Assembly: GCA_003215635.1 (NCBI GenBank)
Contig: QCKC01000003.1
Span: 1-64,000 of the forward strand
Length of the DNA: 64,000 bases
DNA from: Prochlorococcus sp. AG-409-J19
GTDB taxonomy: Bacteria; Cyanobacteriota; Cyanobacteriia; PCC-6307; Cyanobiaceae
Direction of reading: 5' to 3'
Below the pieces are notes generated by a model, which had not been told where the DNA came from, did not search any database, and worked only from the letters and a program-made list of their open reading frames with translations. Of the stretch, positions 9,247 through 18,501 are shown in pieces; within the stretch, counting starts at the first letter, position 1, and the number at the start of each line of letters is the position of its first letter. The translations under genes and the position numbers were made by a program.

Positions 9247-10383
9247 ATGAAGGATCTGTTTAGTTTTGATATTAAGGCAAATTGTTCAAATACTCGTGGA
9301 CGTGTGGGTTCTTTTATTACCCCTCATGGGGTTGTGAATACACCTTGTTTTATGCCAGTTGGGACCATGGCAACTGTAAAGGGGTTAACGGTTAATCAGT
9401 TAGCTGAAGCAGGATCGCAAATGGTTTTATCCAATACTTATCACTTGCATATTCAACCAGGAGAGGATGTTGTTGCAGAGTCAGGCGGTTTGCATAGTTT
9501 TATGGGTTGGAAAGGTCCAATACTTACTGATTCCGGAGGCTTTCAAGTTTTTAGCTTGGCAAACTTGAACAAAATTGATGAACAAGGAGTTGAGTTTCGG
9601 AGTCATCGAGATGGAAGGATCATCCAATTAACTCCAGAAAAATCAATTGAGATTCAAATGGCATTAGGGGCTGATGTGGTTATGGCATTTGATCAGTGCC
9701 CTCCATACCCAGCTAGTGAGAGTGAAGTCGCATTGGCTTGCAATAGGACTCATTCTTGGCTTAGAAGGTGCGTTGAGGCTCATTCTCGTTCTGATCAGGC
9801 TCTGTTTGGAATTGTTCAGGGAGGATGTTTCCCTGCTCTAAGGGAGCAAAGTGCCCGATTGGTTTCCGATTTTGATCTTCCTGGAATAGCTATTGGCGGA
9901 GTTAGTGTTGGCGAACCAGTAGAGGAAATGCATCGAATAGTCCGTGAGTTAGAACCCCTCCTCCCTAATAATCGGCCTAGATATCTTATGGGGATTGGAA
10001 CACTTAGGGAAATGGCGATAGCTGTTGCTAATGGAATAGATCTTTTTGATTGTGTTTTGCCGACTCGACTGGGCCGGCATGGAACAGCCTTGGTAGGCGG
10101 TGAACGTTGGAATTTGCGAAATTCACGATTTCGACATGATCACTCTCCATTGGATGAAAGTTGTGGATGTTTTGCTTGCCGTAATCATTCCAGAGCCTAT
10201 TTACATCATCTGATTCGTAGTGAGGAACTGCTTGGTCTTAGTCTTTTGAGTCTGCATAATTTGTTTCATCTCATTCGATTTACTCGGGCAATCTCACAGG
10301 GAATCATTGAAGGGAATTTTTCAGAGGATTTCGCTCCATGGAATAGTCGCTCACCTGCACGGCATACGTGGTATTTTCCTTGA
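9247..10383 (+). CDS. tgt: tRNA-guanine(34) transglycosylase
   Basis: It exchanges guanine 34 for preQ1 in GUN-anticodon tRNAs on the way to queuosine. It is a TIM-barrel enzyme of 378 residues. The catalytic Asp95 lies in [12 protein letters not shown] and the second Asp268 in [12 protein letters not shown]. The zinc site is complete as C306, C308, C311 and H337. I placed the start at ATG 9247 ([10 protein letters not shown]); an upstream in-frame TTG at 9220 adds nine unusual residues. psbK follows after 21 bp on the same strand, so the two may share a transcript. Confidence 0.96.
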   Translation: MKDLFSFDIKANCSNTRGRVGSFITPHGVVNTPCFMPVGTMATVKGLTVNQLAEAGSQMVLSNTYHLHIQPGEDVVAESGGLHSFMGWKGPILTDSGGFQVFSLANLNKIDEQGVEFRSHRDGRIIQLTPEKSIEIQMALGADVVMAFDQCPPYPASESEVALACNRTHSWLRRCVEAHSRSDQALFGIVQGGCFPALREQSARLVSDFDLPGIAIGGVSVGEPVEEMHRIVRELEPLLPNNRPRYLMGIGTLREMAIAVANGIDLFDCVLPTRLGRHGTALVGGERWNLRNSRFRHDHSPLDESCGCFACRNHSRAYLHHLIRSEELLGLSLLSLHNLFHLIRFTRAISQGIIEGNFSEDFAPWNSRSPARHTWYFP

Positions 10384-10404
10384 TACGCCCATTAACTCCA
10401 ACGG

Positions 10405-10548
10405 ATGGCTGCTTTGACACTCGACTTTCTGGCTCAACTGCCAGAGGCCTACCAAGCCTTTGCTCCAACTGTGGATGTTTTGCCACTAATACCGATCTTT
10501 TTCTTTTTGTTGGTTTTTGTTTGGCAAGCAGCAGTTGGTTTTCGTTAA
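10405..10548 (+). CDS. psbK: photosystem II protein PsbK
   Basis: A 47-residue photosystem II core subunit. It begins [19 protein letters not shown], with a short pro-sequence that is normally removed. The mature part follows with the conserved [10 protein letters not shown], then one membrane helix ending WQAAVGFR, a C-terminal WQxxxGFR-type motif typical of PsbK. PsbK sits beside CP43 and helps bind carotenoids and plastoquinone. The gene lies 21 bp after tgt, and two hairpins follow it. The identification rests on near-complete similarity over a very short protein, but the pattern is distinctive. Confidence 0.95.
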   Translation: MAALTLDFLAQLPEAYQAFAPTVDVLPLIPIFFFLLVFVWQAAVGFR

Positions 10549-10580
10549 AAGTTCTTTTTAAGTCAGCTTGATTATGAGTA

Positions 10581-10610
10581 GAGCCTCTCTCAATCCATAG
10601 GAGAGGCCTC
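10581..10610. terminator. hairpin after psbK
   Basis: GAGCCTCTC (10581-10589) pairs with GAGAGGCCTC (10601-10610) with one bulged C and an 11-nt loop. It lies 32 bp after the psbK stop. There is no T tract, so it may protect the 3' end of the transcript or act as a pause site. Confidence 0.4.
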
Positions 10611-10631
10611 CATAGAAAGTTTGATGAATTT

Positions 10632-10669
10632 CCACTGATTTGCCCTATTTGCAAGTCAGTGGGTTTTTT
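10632..10669 (+). terminator. rho-independent terminator after psbK
   Basis: A 12-bp stem with one G-T wobble (CCACTGATTTGC with GCAAGTCAGTGG) and a CCTATTT loop spans 10632-10662. It is followed by GTTTTTTG. It fits as the terminator of tgt-psbK. Confidence 0.8.
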
Positions 10670-10777
10670 GTGCTTTTTTGAAAATTTATTTGGCCTTATT
10701 GTTAGGGTTTAATCGGCCTATATTCTTGTAGCAAAATATCTATACAATAGAAATCTAATTATTCTATTTGGATTTTT

Positions 10778-11782
10778 CTAGATTGGTTTTGTTAGACATA
10801 GTGCATTCCCTGGATTCTCAACAACCTGCTCTATTAGATCTGCTAGTTGTAAGGCTCGGGATGCTTGTTCTCCATCTACGGCAGGCTTTTCTCTCCCCCT
10901 GACGCATTGAAGAAAATGTTCTAATTCTGCATATAGAGGCTCAATTGATGTTGTGCTTACTTCTTCAATGAATCCATCATTTCGGTATAGTAATTCACCA
11001 TGATCAGCGGAATACCATTCATGAGCACGTCGATGAATGTGCAGATTATGGTTTAAGAAATCAGTTTCTACTAAGCTCCCTTTGCAGTGTGCACTCAGGC
11101 TTCTGATTTTTTTGTGACTCATCTTGCTTGCTGTAAGGCTCGCAATAACTCCATTGCTAAATCCTAGAGTCGCATTGACATAGTCGATAGGACCTTTGGC
11201 GCTCCGCCCTCCTACTGCTGCTAAATGAATCACAGGCGCATTGGCTAATTCGAGTACTAGGTCTAGATCATGAATCATCAGATCTAGCACCACTGAAACG
11301 TCGTTTGCTCGATCGGCGTGCGGGCTGTGACGACGGGCCTCTAGAACTACTACCTCTTCATTAGTAACAACTTTGATTAATTCACGAAAAGCAGGATTAA
11401 ACCTTTCAATGTGACCTACTTGTAGTAATCGATTTGCCTTATTGGCTGCAGTAATTAAAGAAGTTGCTTCGTCTTGGCTTGCTGCTATTGGTTTTTCTAT
11501 TAGCACATGTTGACCAGCTTCAAGACAAGTGAGGCCAACTTGATGGTGCAAAAGTGTCGGTACAGCAATACATACAGCCTCTACTTCTTTGAGCAAGATG
11601 TGGTAGTCATTAAACCATTTGCAGTTAAATTGCTCAGTTGCTAATAAGCCACGTTCTTTATCTAAATCTGCTACTCCAACAAGTTCTGCATCTTTAAGCA
11701 GGCTAAGTACACGGGCATGGTGCCAACCCATGTTCCCGATACCTATAACCCCAACCTTTACAGGATCCATGAATTTAGTCAT
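10778..11782 (-). CDS. Gfo/Idh/MocA family NAD(P)-dependent oxidoreductase
   Basis: A 334-residue sugar- or inositol-type dehydrogenase. The Rossmann motif GVIGIGNMGWHHARVL is at the N-terminus, the family motif VLIEKPIAAS at about residues 92-101, and the substrate-domain segment ARRHSPHADRANDVSVVLDLMIHDLDLV contains the usual catalytic HD-type residues. Homologues next to polysaccharide genes make UDP-sugar derivatives, but this copy is not in such a cluster. Two closely spaced starts are possible: 11782, or 11770 giving MDPVKVGVIG. The substrate is unknown. Confidence 0.87.
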   Translation of the reverse strand: MTKFMDPVKVGVIGIGNMGWHHARVLSLLKDAELVGVADLDKERGLLATEQFNCKWFNDYHILLKEVEAVCIAVPTLLHHQVGLTCLEAGQHVLIEKPIAASQDEATSLITAANKANRLLQVGHIERFNPAFRELIKVVTNEEVVVLEARRHSPHADRANDVSVVLDLMIHDLDLVLELANAPVIHLAAVGGRSAKGPIDYVNATLGFSNGVIASLTASKMSHKKIRSLSAHCKGSLVETDFLNHNLHIHRRAHEWYSADHGELLYRNDGFIEEVSTTSIEPLYAELEHFLQCVRGREKPAVDGEQASRALQLADLIEQVVENPGNALCLTKPI

Positions 11783-11808
11783 TGGGGAGGATGATCCTTA
11801 AAGTCAAC

Positions 11809-13113
11809 TTAGAGGTCATTTACTGAGTTGGCGTCTCCTGAAGTATCAGGATTTGCGATGAATAGCTTTACTCTGTCAATGCGAGGACCTTTCATGATTG
11901 TTATTTCAAATAGTAGGTCCTCGTAGTTCAAAGTTTCGCCTGTAAGAGGCACATGCTGAAACTTTTCCAATAGAAAGCCAGCAATTGTGTGGTGGTCATC
12001 TGCTTCGGGTAATTCTAAGTTCAGCTGTTTGTTTAGCTCAATGATTTCAAGATCACCTGCCAAAGACCATTGATCAGAATATCCATCTATTGATTCCAAA
12101 TTCTTTTGATTTTTATTTGCTTCGAGTTCATCTCCAACTATTTCTCCAGTTAGGTCAGCTGCTGTGACGAGCCCTTCGGTACCTCCGTGTTCATCTACTA
12201 CAAGTAATAGTGGGTTGCCACTTTTAATCAACGGCAATAATTCAGACAATGTACTTGTTTCAAGAACCCGAGGTACTGATTGCAGATATGGCTCTAGTTG
12301 CGAATTTGCTTGTAAGTTTCCCTTAGCAATTGCTTCAGCGAGTTGGCGTAAATCCAACAATCCCTTGATGTCATCAAGGGATTCACCTGTAACCAAGAAT
12401 CGCGCATGCTTTGTTTGATGAACTGCTTCCATTAGTTCAGCAAAACAAACTTCAATTGGTAGCGTTACCATTCCTGCGCGAGGAATCATTACTTCTCTTA
12501 CTTGTGTATCTCTAAGTGCAAAAACACCTTCAAGAATGTTTCTTTCGTCTGGACGTAAACCAGTTACACCACCACTTTCTATAAGTGTTTCTAATTCTCC
12601 TGCTGATAGGGCTGGGACTAAAGAATCCCATTTCGTAGTTAATCCCATTAGTCCTAGTAATAAGCTAGCAATGGATTCCAGTACTCCTAGAACAGGTGCC
12701 ATTGTTTTCATTACTGCTTCCAAGATGGGAGATAGTTGCAGAGCAGCAGTTTCAGGTCTGTTGAGTACTAATGCTTTAGGAATTAATCCTGCTATCAAGG
12801 TGGTTAGAAAAACAATTAGCAAGAAAATAGATCCATCTCTGAACTGAGTCATATCTTTAGCTACTGGAAACCAATGATGTCCTAGTTGGGGACCTATCCA
12901 ACCAAGAGCTATTAGTGAAAGTGTGGTTCCTAATTGTGAAACCATTAGGGCTTTTCTAAGACGGCGCTGAAGTCTTTTGATAGCAATTGCGCCAGGTTGT
13001 GCTTCCTCGACTAGTCTTTGAACTCTGCTTGGGCGTAGTCGCAAAATTGCCACCTCGCTAGCTGCAAAGAAGGCTGGGAGGCCCAATAAGGCACAGATAA
13101 GAAGCAATCTCAT
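11809..13113 (-). CDS. CNNM/CorC-like transporter-associated protein (DUF21, CBS and CorC_HlyC domains)
   Basis: A 434-residue membrane protein often annotated as hemolysin-like. A DUF21 transmembrane domain with about four helices occupies residues 1-180. A CBS pair follows (REVMIPRAGM, then LLLVVDEHGGTEGLVTAADL), and a small CorC_HlyC domain closes the protein. The motif VDEHGGTEGLVT is diagnostic. Relatives move or sense Mg2+ or related divalent cations. It is encoded 26 bp upstream of the Gfo/Idh gene on the same strand, so the two may be co-transcribed. Confidence 0.9.
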   Translation of the reverse strand: MRLLLICALLGLPAFFAASEVAILRLRPSRVQRLVEEAQPGAIAIKRLQRRLRKALMVSQLGTTLSLIALGWIGPQLGHHWFPVAKDMTQFRDGSIFLLIVFLTTLIAGLIPKALVLNRPETAALQLSPILEAVMKTMAPVLGVLESIASLLLGLMGLTTKWDSLVPALSAGELETLIESGGVTGLRPDERNILEGVFALRDTQVREVMIPRAGMVTLPIEVCFAELMEAVHQTKHARFLVTGESLDDIKGLLDLRQLAEAIAKGNLQANSQLEPYLQSVPRVLETSTLSELLPLIKSGNPLLLVVDEHGGTEGLVTAADLTGEIVGDELEANKNQKNLESIDGYSDQWSLAGDLEIIELNKQLNLELPEADDHHTIAGFLLEKFQHVPLTGETLNYEDLLFEITIMKGPRIDRVKLFIANPDTSGDANSVNDL

Positions 13114-13270
13114 TGCTTTAAGGACAATTTATGTTGGTAGGTAAAGCTCGGTTCTCAATGGGTTGAGAATTTTTGGGCAACTTTTGGCATAGCTTTCAGA
13201 GATTAGTGGCCGTAAGCAGTATGCATATTCTTTTGGAGTTATCTGATTAATGAATCGACAATTTTCTGAA

Positions 13271-13343
13271 TGGGGGTCGCGAGGATCGAACTCGCCTTAG
13301 CCAAATTATGAGTTTGGTGCATTCACCAGATTGCTAGACCCCC
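13271..13343 (-). tRNA. tRNA with CAU anticodon, probably tRNA-Met
   Basis: The reverse strand folds into a complete cloverleaf of 73 nt. The acceptor stem GGGGGTC pairs with GACCCCC. A short D arm runs GCA...TGC. The anticodon stem CCAAA/TTTGG holds the loop CTCATAA (anticodon CAT). The T arm is GCGAG-TTCGATC-CTCGC. The discriminator is A and CCA is not encoded. The first base pair G1-C72 rules out the initiator tRNA. CAU could also mean tRNA-Ile2 after lysidine modification, but I favour elongator Met. The gene stands alone in the 342-bp gap before pyrE; nothing else was found in that gap. Confidence 0.92.
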
Positions 13344-13455
13344 TAATGTGATTAGGCTTGAGCAGCTGTCCTTATTCAGGATTAAGCCTTCCAAGGAATA
13401 ATAGGTAATACCTAAAAAATAAAGTAAGTACTTCGTTGTAAATGAGCTATCCCAG

Positions 13456-14049
13456 ATGAAAATTTTTGAAATAACCAAAGAGCAACGAAGAGAAATTTTG
13501 CTTAGGCAGCTTGCCAAGGATGCTTATCGGTATGGCGAATTCACCTTGGCTTCTGGTCGTAAGAGTAATCATTATGTGAATTGCAAACCCGTCACGCTGA
13601 GTGGTTCTGCTCTGGTGCTTTTAAGTTTTGACTTGCTTGAAAAAGTTGAACTTGACTCTATAGCGGTAGCTGGATTGACCTTGGGAGCAGATCCTCTTGT
13701 AAGTGGTGTTGCTATGGCTGCTGCTTATGAAGATAGAAAAATAGATGCATTGATAGTTAGAAAGGAACCTAAAGGTCATGGGACCGCAAGCTGGCTTGAA
13801 GGTCCTCTCCCACAAAAGGGCTCAAAAATTACTGTGCTAGAGGATGTTGTTACGACAGGAGGTTCTTCTTTGAAAGCAGTGAATCAACTTCGTGAATTTG
13901 GATATGACGTTCAGAGGGTAGTAGCCATTGTTGATCGTCAGGAAGGCGCCAAAGAAAATATGGATTCTGCAAATTTAGATCTGCAAAGCCTTTTCTTGCT
14001 CAAGGAAGTATCTGATTATGCTAGGGAAAAATTAGATTATGAAGATTAA
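13456..14049 (+). CDS. pyrE: orotate phosphoribosyltransferase
   Basis: It transfers phosphoribose from PRPP to orotate, making OMP in de novo pyrimidine synthesis. The 197-residue protein has the PRPP-binding motif [15 protein letters not shown] near residue 130. It also has the N-terminal [14 protein letters not shown], the flexible loop region [11 protein letters not shown] and the [10 protein letters not shown] segment. The ATG at 13456 is well placed. The 3' end overlaps the ygfZ-like gene by 11 nt, which suggests translational coupling. Confidence 0.96.
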   Translation: MKIFEITKEQRREILLRQLAKDAYRYGEFTLASGRKSNHYVNCKPVTLSGSALVLLSFDLLEKVELDSIAVAGLTLGADPLVSGVAMAAAYEDRKIDALIVRKEPKGHGTASWLEGPLPQKGSKITVLEDVVTTGGSSLKAVNQLREFGYDVQRVVAIVDRQEGAKENMDSANLDLQSLFLLKEVSDYAREKLDYED

Positions 14050-14872
14050 TAAGAGTTATTTTTGGGAGGGATCTTATTCTCTTTTCCGATTACAAGGATC
14101 AGGAGTAAAGGATTTTCTACATGGTCAAACAACAATAGATATCTATTCTTCAGATCTGAATAGATATAGTTTTACCTGTTGGCTTTCAACAAAAGGGTTT
14201 GTTAGAGCATTGCTTGAGATTAGCTTGGATGATAAAGGTGCAGATGTTTTGGTTTTTCAAGGAAATAGTGAGGATGTATTAGAAGGTTTTGATAAAGTTA
14301 TTTTCCCTGCAGATAAGGTAGGGATTGTATCTCATAAAAAGATTCGTAGAGTGCAAATTATTTCACAAGAAAACAATATCATGAATGATAGAGTGCTTCG
14401 TCTAGCTCCAGGTGAACCTTACCCTTCTTTCTTTAAAGCTTACCACAAATTGACTGAAAATCAATTTGAGATATGGAGATTGGAACATGGAATACCATGC
14501 TATCCAAATGAAATTAATGGGAGAAGAAACCCCTTTGAAATAGGACTTTCTAATTTGATTTCAATTGATAAAGGCTGCTACCTAGGGCAAGAGGCAATTT
14601 CCAGGCAGCTTAGGAATACAGTTAAAGAAAAAAAGATAATGTTTTGGGAATCAAGTCATTCTTTAGAGTCTGGTGAAAGGTTGTTTGGGAAATCCACTGA
14701 AACTACTTCTAAGTCCCATGGTGTTATAACATCTTCTGTGGAAAGTATTGAATCTGCTTCTAATTTTGGTCTGGCAATTGTCTCTGGCGATGGATTAAAT
14801 GAGAAGGAATTATTTGTAAAAGATTTTTCTAAAAGTATTAGAATCTCTATGCCAAAGCAGTTTTTAGCTTAA
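14039..14872 (+). CDS. ygfZ: folate-binding YgfZ/GcvT-like protein
   Basis: A 277-residue tetrahydrofolate-binding protein of the YgfZ/IBA57 family, which helps mature or repair Fe-S enzymes. The N-terminal [18 protein letters not shown] and the hallmark [14 protein letters not shown] (the K-G-C-Y-x-G-Q-E signature) are both present. The signature cysteine separates YgfZ from true aminomethyltransferase GcvT. The gene starts inside the last codons of pyrE. The C-terminal part is short and divergent. In this lineage Fe-S repair would serve photosystem and NDH proteins, but no direct link is visible. Confidence 0.9.
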   Translation: MKINKSYFWEGSYSLFRLQGSGVKDFLHGQTTIDIYSSDLNRYSFTCWLSTKGFVRALLEISLDDKGADVLVFQGNSEDVLEGFDKVIFPADKVGIVSHKKIRRVQIISQENNIMNDRVLRLAPGEPYPSFFKAYHKLTENQFEIWRLEHGIPCYPNEINGRRNPFEIGLSNLISIDKGCYLGQEAISRQLRNTVKEKKIMFWESSHSLESGERLFGKSTETTSKSHGVITSSVESIESASNFGLAIVSGDGLNEKELFVKDFSKSIRISMPKQFLA

Positions 14873-14893
14873 TATTCTGAATTTTAACATATT

Positions 14894-16369
14894 CTAGTCT
14901 TTGGAATATTTATCTTCCTCTAGGAGCCATTCAACTACTCTCCATGTGGCAAGACAGTCATCATGATTATATTCAAGAATCCACCTTAGATTATTGAAAG
15001 TTTGCTTGTTTTTATGTTTGTTTGTCTTCCATTGTCGCCACCATAGAAGAGCTCTTGCTCCATTAACTCGAATTTTTTTCCAGCGAAAGCCTCGCCAAGT
15101 CGCTACCGCCTTTAAACTATAGCTATTTGTAGGTAATCGCCAAAAATTTCTTACTCTGGAGTGAATATCAATGAATCTTTTTGTAAGTCTTTCGATTTCA
15201 TTTGTGCTTAGGCCTTGCCTTTTGGCTAATTTCCTAATAGCTAATAATTCTGTTTCGCCATAATGTAGAACTGGCCAGTCGCTATATTTTTTTAGTTTAG
15301 CTTTAAGTCTTGCCCAAACTATTTTCTCACTTTCTTCTTTGAATGTAAGAACTGGATGGTAAATTGACTTTTCAAGATCAAATTTTCCTTCTGAATTCTT
15401 TTCTATTTTTAAGAAGCCATGAAGGAAATCTTCATCTTCGTCTGAGTCTGATTCAATATCATATATTAATACTCCTTGTGTAAGCTTAAGTTCTGGAATG
15501 GCATTATTTTGATTGATTCTTTTACTTTTCCCAGATGCCTGTACTCTGGCTTGAGATATAATAGCGTTTGCAATTTCATTATGTTTATCTCCTGAGCCAA
15601 AGATTATTTGTGATATGTCCTTTGTCTTGGAAGATGCTAGCTGTTTGATGTTAGAGATTCCGATTTCCTTTAGTATCTTTTCTCTGCTGGCTCCAATTCC
15701 GCTAACTTCACTTAAGTATCCTTCAACGTTAGCTTCTTGATCGCATATACCTCTCCAAGAACATAGCTTGCATTTTCTACGATCAGACGTTATAGGCGGT
15801 GGAGCTTTTAGTTTTAAATCTGAATCTAGTTTAGATAAACTATTATTTAACTGGAAATTTAGATTGTCTCGTAAAGATACTTTTTCAATTTTTAATGTAT
15901 TCTGTCGCAAAGAAACAGCAATACCATTCGAAACACTTGACTCTTGAAGATTTTCTAGCAGAAGGCCTATAAAAGCAAGGGTAAGTCGATGCACCCTTGT
16001 TACTTTATAGCCTTGATTTGATACAACAGGCCTATATGAGAAGTCTCCCCAACAACTGTTTCCTTTGATGCGTTGAAGGAGTGGAGGATGAGATTCAATG
16101 AAATGGCCTGATTTGGATTTTCCTTTAAGCCTTATCCCGATTATTCCACTGGCTCCATTCTCAAATGCATGAACTCCTCGTCTAGGTTCTTCTTCCATCA
16201 AAGCAAAGAAACTTTGTTGTTGATGGTTGAGCTGTAGGGTGCGATGAGGACTCCAAAGTCTTAGTTCGGGATCGCCATTTTTATCTAGCCATGCTTTCCT
16301 TCGACAGCTGATCCAGCTGCAAAGCAATCGATCAGTAAGTACGTTTGCTTTGAGAGTGGTTTCACTCAT
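14894..16369 (-). CDS. RecB-like nuclease, TM0106 family
   Basis: A 491-residue protein. The N-terminal half is PD-(D/E)XK/Cas4-like, with a Cys cluster around SDRRKCKLCSWRGICDQEA at about residues 195-213. Next comes a helix-hairpin-helix-like stretch (LSEVSGIGASREKILKEIGI). The C-terminal half is RNase H/exonuclease-like, starting with LIYDIESDSDED and ending with LEYNHDDCLATWRVVEWLL, which carries the acidic exonuclease residues. Members are widespread, stand-alone and uncharacterised; similar proteins are sometimes called Cas4-like, but no CRISPR or cas gene is near. Likely a DNA repair or DNA-end-processing nuclease. Confidence 0.83.
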   Translation of the reverse strand: MSETTLKANVLTDRLLCSWISCRRKAWLDKNGDPELRLWSPHRTLQLNHQQQSFFALMEEEPRRGVHAFENGASGIIGIRLKGKSKSGHFIESHPPLLQRIKGNSCWGDFSYRPVVSNQGYKVTRVHRLTLAFIGLLLENLQESSVSNGIAVSLRQNTLKIEKVSLRDNLNFQLNNSLSKLDSDLKLKAPPPITSDRRKCKLCSWRGICDQEANVEGYLSEVSGIGASREKILKEIGISNIKQLASSKTKDISQIIFGSGDKHNEIANAIISQARVQASGKSKRINQNNAIPELKLTQGVLIYDIESDSDEDEDFLHGFLKIEKNSEGKFDLEKSIYHPVLTFKEESEKIVWARLKAKLKKYSDWPVLHYGETELLAIRKLAKRQGLSTNEIERLTKRFIDIHSRVRNFWRLPTNSYSLKAVATWRGFRWKKIRVNGARALLWWRQWKTNKHKNKQTFNNLRWILEYNHDDCLATWRVVEWLLEEDKYSKD

Positions 16370-16420
16370 AGCATCACGTTAATTCTTTCCCCCGATTAGA
16401 ACTTCCTTGCAATTTGTATT

Positions 16421-17878
16421 GTGTCAAAACCATTAAATCTAAAAAAAGTCCCTGCTCAATTTGGTACTGATGGATGGCGAGGTGTACTCGGAGCTGATTT
16501 TACTCTCGAAAGACTTTTGCATGTTGCTTCAGCAGCAGCACAAGAGCTTGCTTTTCGCTCATCAGGAGGGGATCGGAATCCAACAATAATTATTGGTTAT
16601 GACAGACGTTTTCTTGCAAAGGAGTTTGCTGAATCACTTGCTTCAGCGGTGAGAGGTTGTGGACTTGAGCCATTGTTGTCAGAAACGGAGGTTCCTACTC
16701 CTGCAACCAGTTGGGCGGTAGTTCATCGGAAAGCGCTCGGTGCTTTAGTTATAACTGCAAGTCATAATCCACCTGAGTGGCTCGGGTTGAAAATAAAAGG
16801 TCCTTTTGGAGGTTCAGTAGAAGGAGATTTCACTAAAGCTGTTGAATTGAGAATTGCTGCGGGTGGAATTACAACCCCAATTGATGGAATTACCAAGCGC
16901 TTTGATTGTCGTGAAGAGCATCTAATTGGGTTGAAAAACAAATTGGATTTAGTGGCGTTGAAAAATGGACTTAAGCAGATGGGGTTGAAAGTATTTGTTG
17001 ACCCTATGCATGGATCAGCTGCTGGATGTATTAGGGATCTTTTAAATTCACCTGATAATTGTTTAGTAGAAGAAATTCGTTTTCAACGTGATCCTCTGTT
17101 TGGAGGCAATCCCCCAGAACCATTAGAAAGATATGTTCCTCATTTGATTGAAGTAGTTCGGCAAGCTAATAATGATGGAGGAATCGCTATAGGACTTGTA
17201 TTTGATGGGGATGGGGATCGTATTGCTGCGGTTGATGAGAATGGAAAGTTTTGTAGTACTCAGTTATTGATGCCGCTTTTTATTGATCATTTGGCAAGAG
17301 TTAGAAATTTACCTGGACGAATACTGAAAACTGTCAGTGGCTCAGACTTGATGAGACTTATTGGGGAAGAGTTGGGTAGAGAAGTCAAAGAACTTCCTGT
17401 TGGATTTAAATATATTGCATCTGAAATGCTTGCTGAGGAAGTGTTAGTTGGGGGAGAAGAGTCGGGAGGTGTTGGTTTTGGTATGCATTTACCTGAAAGG
17501 GATGCTTTGTTTGCAGCACTGCTGATTCTGGAAGCTCTTGTTCAAAGTGAGCAGGGTTTAGCTGATCGTCTTGACTCTATTCAAAGTCGTTTTGGCGCAA
17601 AGACTTTTTTTGATCGTATAGATTTGGAGCTTGCTGATATGTCTACCAAAAACTATCTTGAAGAAAGATTGGCTAAATCTTTTCCTTCTTCTGTGATTGG
17701 GATCTCAGTTAAAGAAGTAATTCGCACAGATGGAGTAAAACTTAGATTGGAAGCAAACCATTGGGTAATGTTTAGGTTTTCTGGAACTGAACCTCTTTTA
17801 AGATTATATTGTGAAGCACCCACAAAAGATTTGTTAAATAGAACTTTGGAATGGGCACAAGATTTTTCTAGAATGTAA
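16421..17878 (+). CDS. phosphoglucomutase/phosphomannomutase family protein
   Basis: An alpha-D-phosphohexomutase of 485 residues that interconverts sugar 1- and 6-phosphates. All four domain signatures are present. Ser114 in TASHNPPEWLG is the phosphorylated serine. VFDGDGDRIAAV binds Mg2+, GGEESGGVGFG recognises the sugar, and MFRFSGTEPLLRLYCEA binds phosphate. The start is GTG at 16421. Paralogues differ in preference for glucose, mannose or glucosamine phosphate, and the motifs do not settle which this one uses. rdgB follows after 18 bp, so they are probably co-transcribed. Confidence 0.9.
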   Translation: MSKPLNLKKVPAQFGTDGWRGVLGADFTLERLLHVASAAAQELAFRSSGGDRNPTIIIGYDRRFLAKEFAESLASAVRGCGLEPLLSETEVPTPATSWAVVHRKALGALVITASHNPPEWLGLKIKGPFGGSVEGDFTKAVELRIAAGGITTPIDGITKRFDCREEHLIGLKNKLDLVALKNGLKQMGLKVFVDPMHGSAAGCIRDLLNSPDNCLVEEIRFQRDPLFGGNPPEPLERYVPHLIEVVRQANNDGGIAIGLVFDGDGDRIAAVDENGKFCSTQLLMPLFIDHLARVRNLPGRILKTVSGSDLMRLIGEELGREVKELPVGFKYIASEMLAEEVLVGGEESGGVGFGMHLPERDALFAALLILEALVQSEQGLADRLDSIQSRFGAKTFFDRIDLELADMSTKNYLEERLAKSFPSSVIGISVKEVIRTDGVKLRLEANHWVMFRFSGTEPLLRLYCEAPTKDLLNRTLEWAQDFSRM

Positions 17879-17896
17879 TTAATTCTGTTAGTCTTA

Positions 17897-18472
17897 ATGA
17901 TGAGAAAATTGGTTATTGCGACTAGCAATCAAGGAAAGTTTAATGAGTTTAGTCAATTAATCTCGGATTTCCCAATAGAGATTGTTCCTCAGCCAGAGGG
18001 AATAAAAGTTATTGAGAATGGCAAGAATTTCAAAGAGAATGCACGTCTGAAAGCCTGCACAGTTGCAAATCAAACTGGTTGCTGGGCATTAGCAGATGAT
18101 TCCGGTTTAAGCGTTGCGGCTCTTCAAGGTGCTCCAGGAGTTCATTCTGCTCGGTATGCAAAAACAGATTTAGAACGTATCAACAAAATAATTCATGCAT
18201 TAGAAGGTATTAGTGATCGGAGGGCATGTTTTACGGCATCCTTATGCCTGGCTTCACCGGAGAATAAAATTCTTATAGAAGTAGAAGGACATTGCGAGGG
18301 TTTGATTACTCATGTTCCAAGAGGTACAAATGGCTTTGGATATGATCCAATTTTTCAAGTTAATGAATTAGGAATGACATTTGCTGAAATGAGTATGGAG
18401 ACAAAGAAAGTTTGTGGTCATAGAGGGAAAGCATTCTCTATTTTTCAGTCAAGGTTTAGAGAAATAATATGA
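17897..18472 (+). CDS. rdgB: non-canonical purine NTP pyrophosphatase (RdgB/HAM1)
   Basis: It hydrolyses ITP, dITP and XTP to monophosphates, keeping deaminated purines out of nucleic acids. The 191-residue length fits the family. Conserved motifs are VIATSNQGKFNEF at the N-terminus, ALADDSGLSVAALQGAPGVHSARYA in the middle and GTNGFGYDPIF towards the end. Two ATG codons are adjacent at 17897; either gives the same protein bar one residue. It lies just downstream of the phosphohexomutase gene and converges with the carotenoid oxygenase gene (29 bp between stops). Confidence 0.95.
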   Translation: MMRKLVIATSNQGKFNEFSQLISDFPIEIVPQPEGIKVIENGKNFKENARLKACTVANQTGCWALADDSGLSVAALQGAPGVHSARYAKTDLERINKIIHALEGISDRRACFTASLCLASPENKILIEVEGHCEGLITHVPRGTNGFGYDPIFQVNELGMTFAEMSMETKKVCGHRGKAFSIFQSRFREII

Positions 18473-18501
18473 ATTAGTTTCCCTTTGAGATCATAATTAA
18501 T

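Noticed and set aside
14894-16369. CRISPR Cas4 identity for the RecB-like nuclease
   Set aside because: No repeat array and no other cas gene in 64 kb, and the C-terminal RNase H-like half is not part of Cas4.
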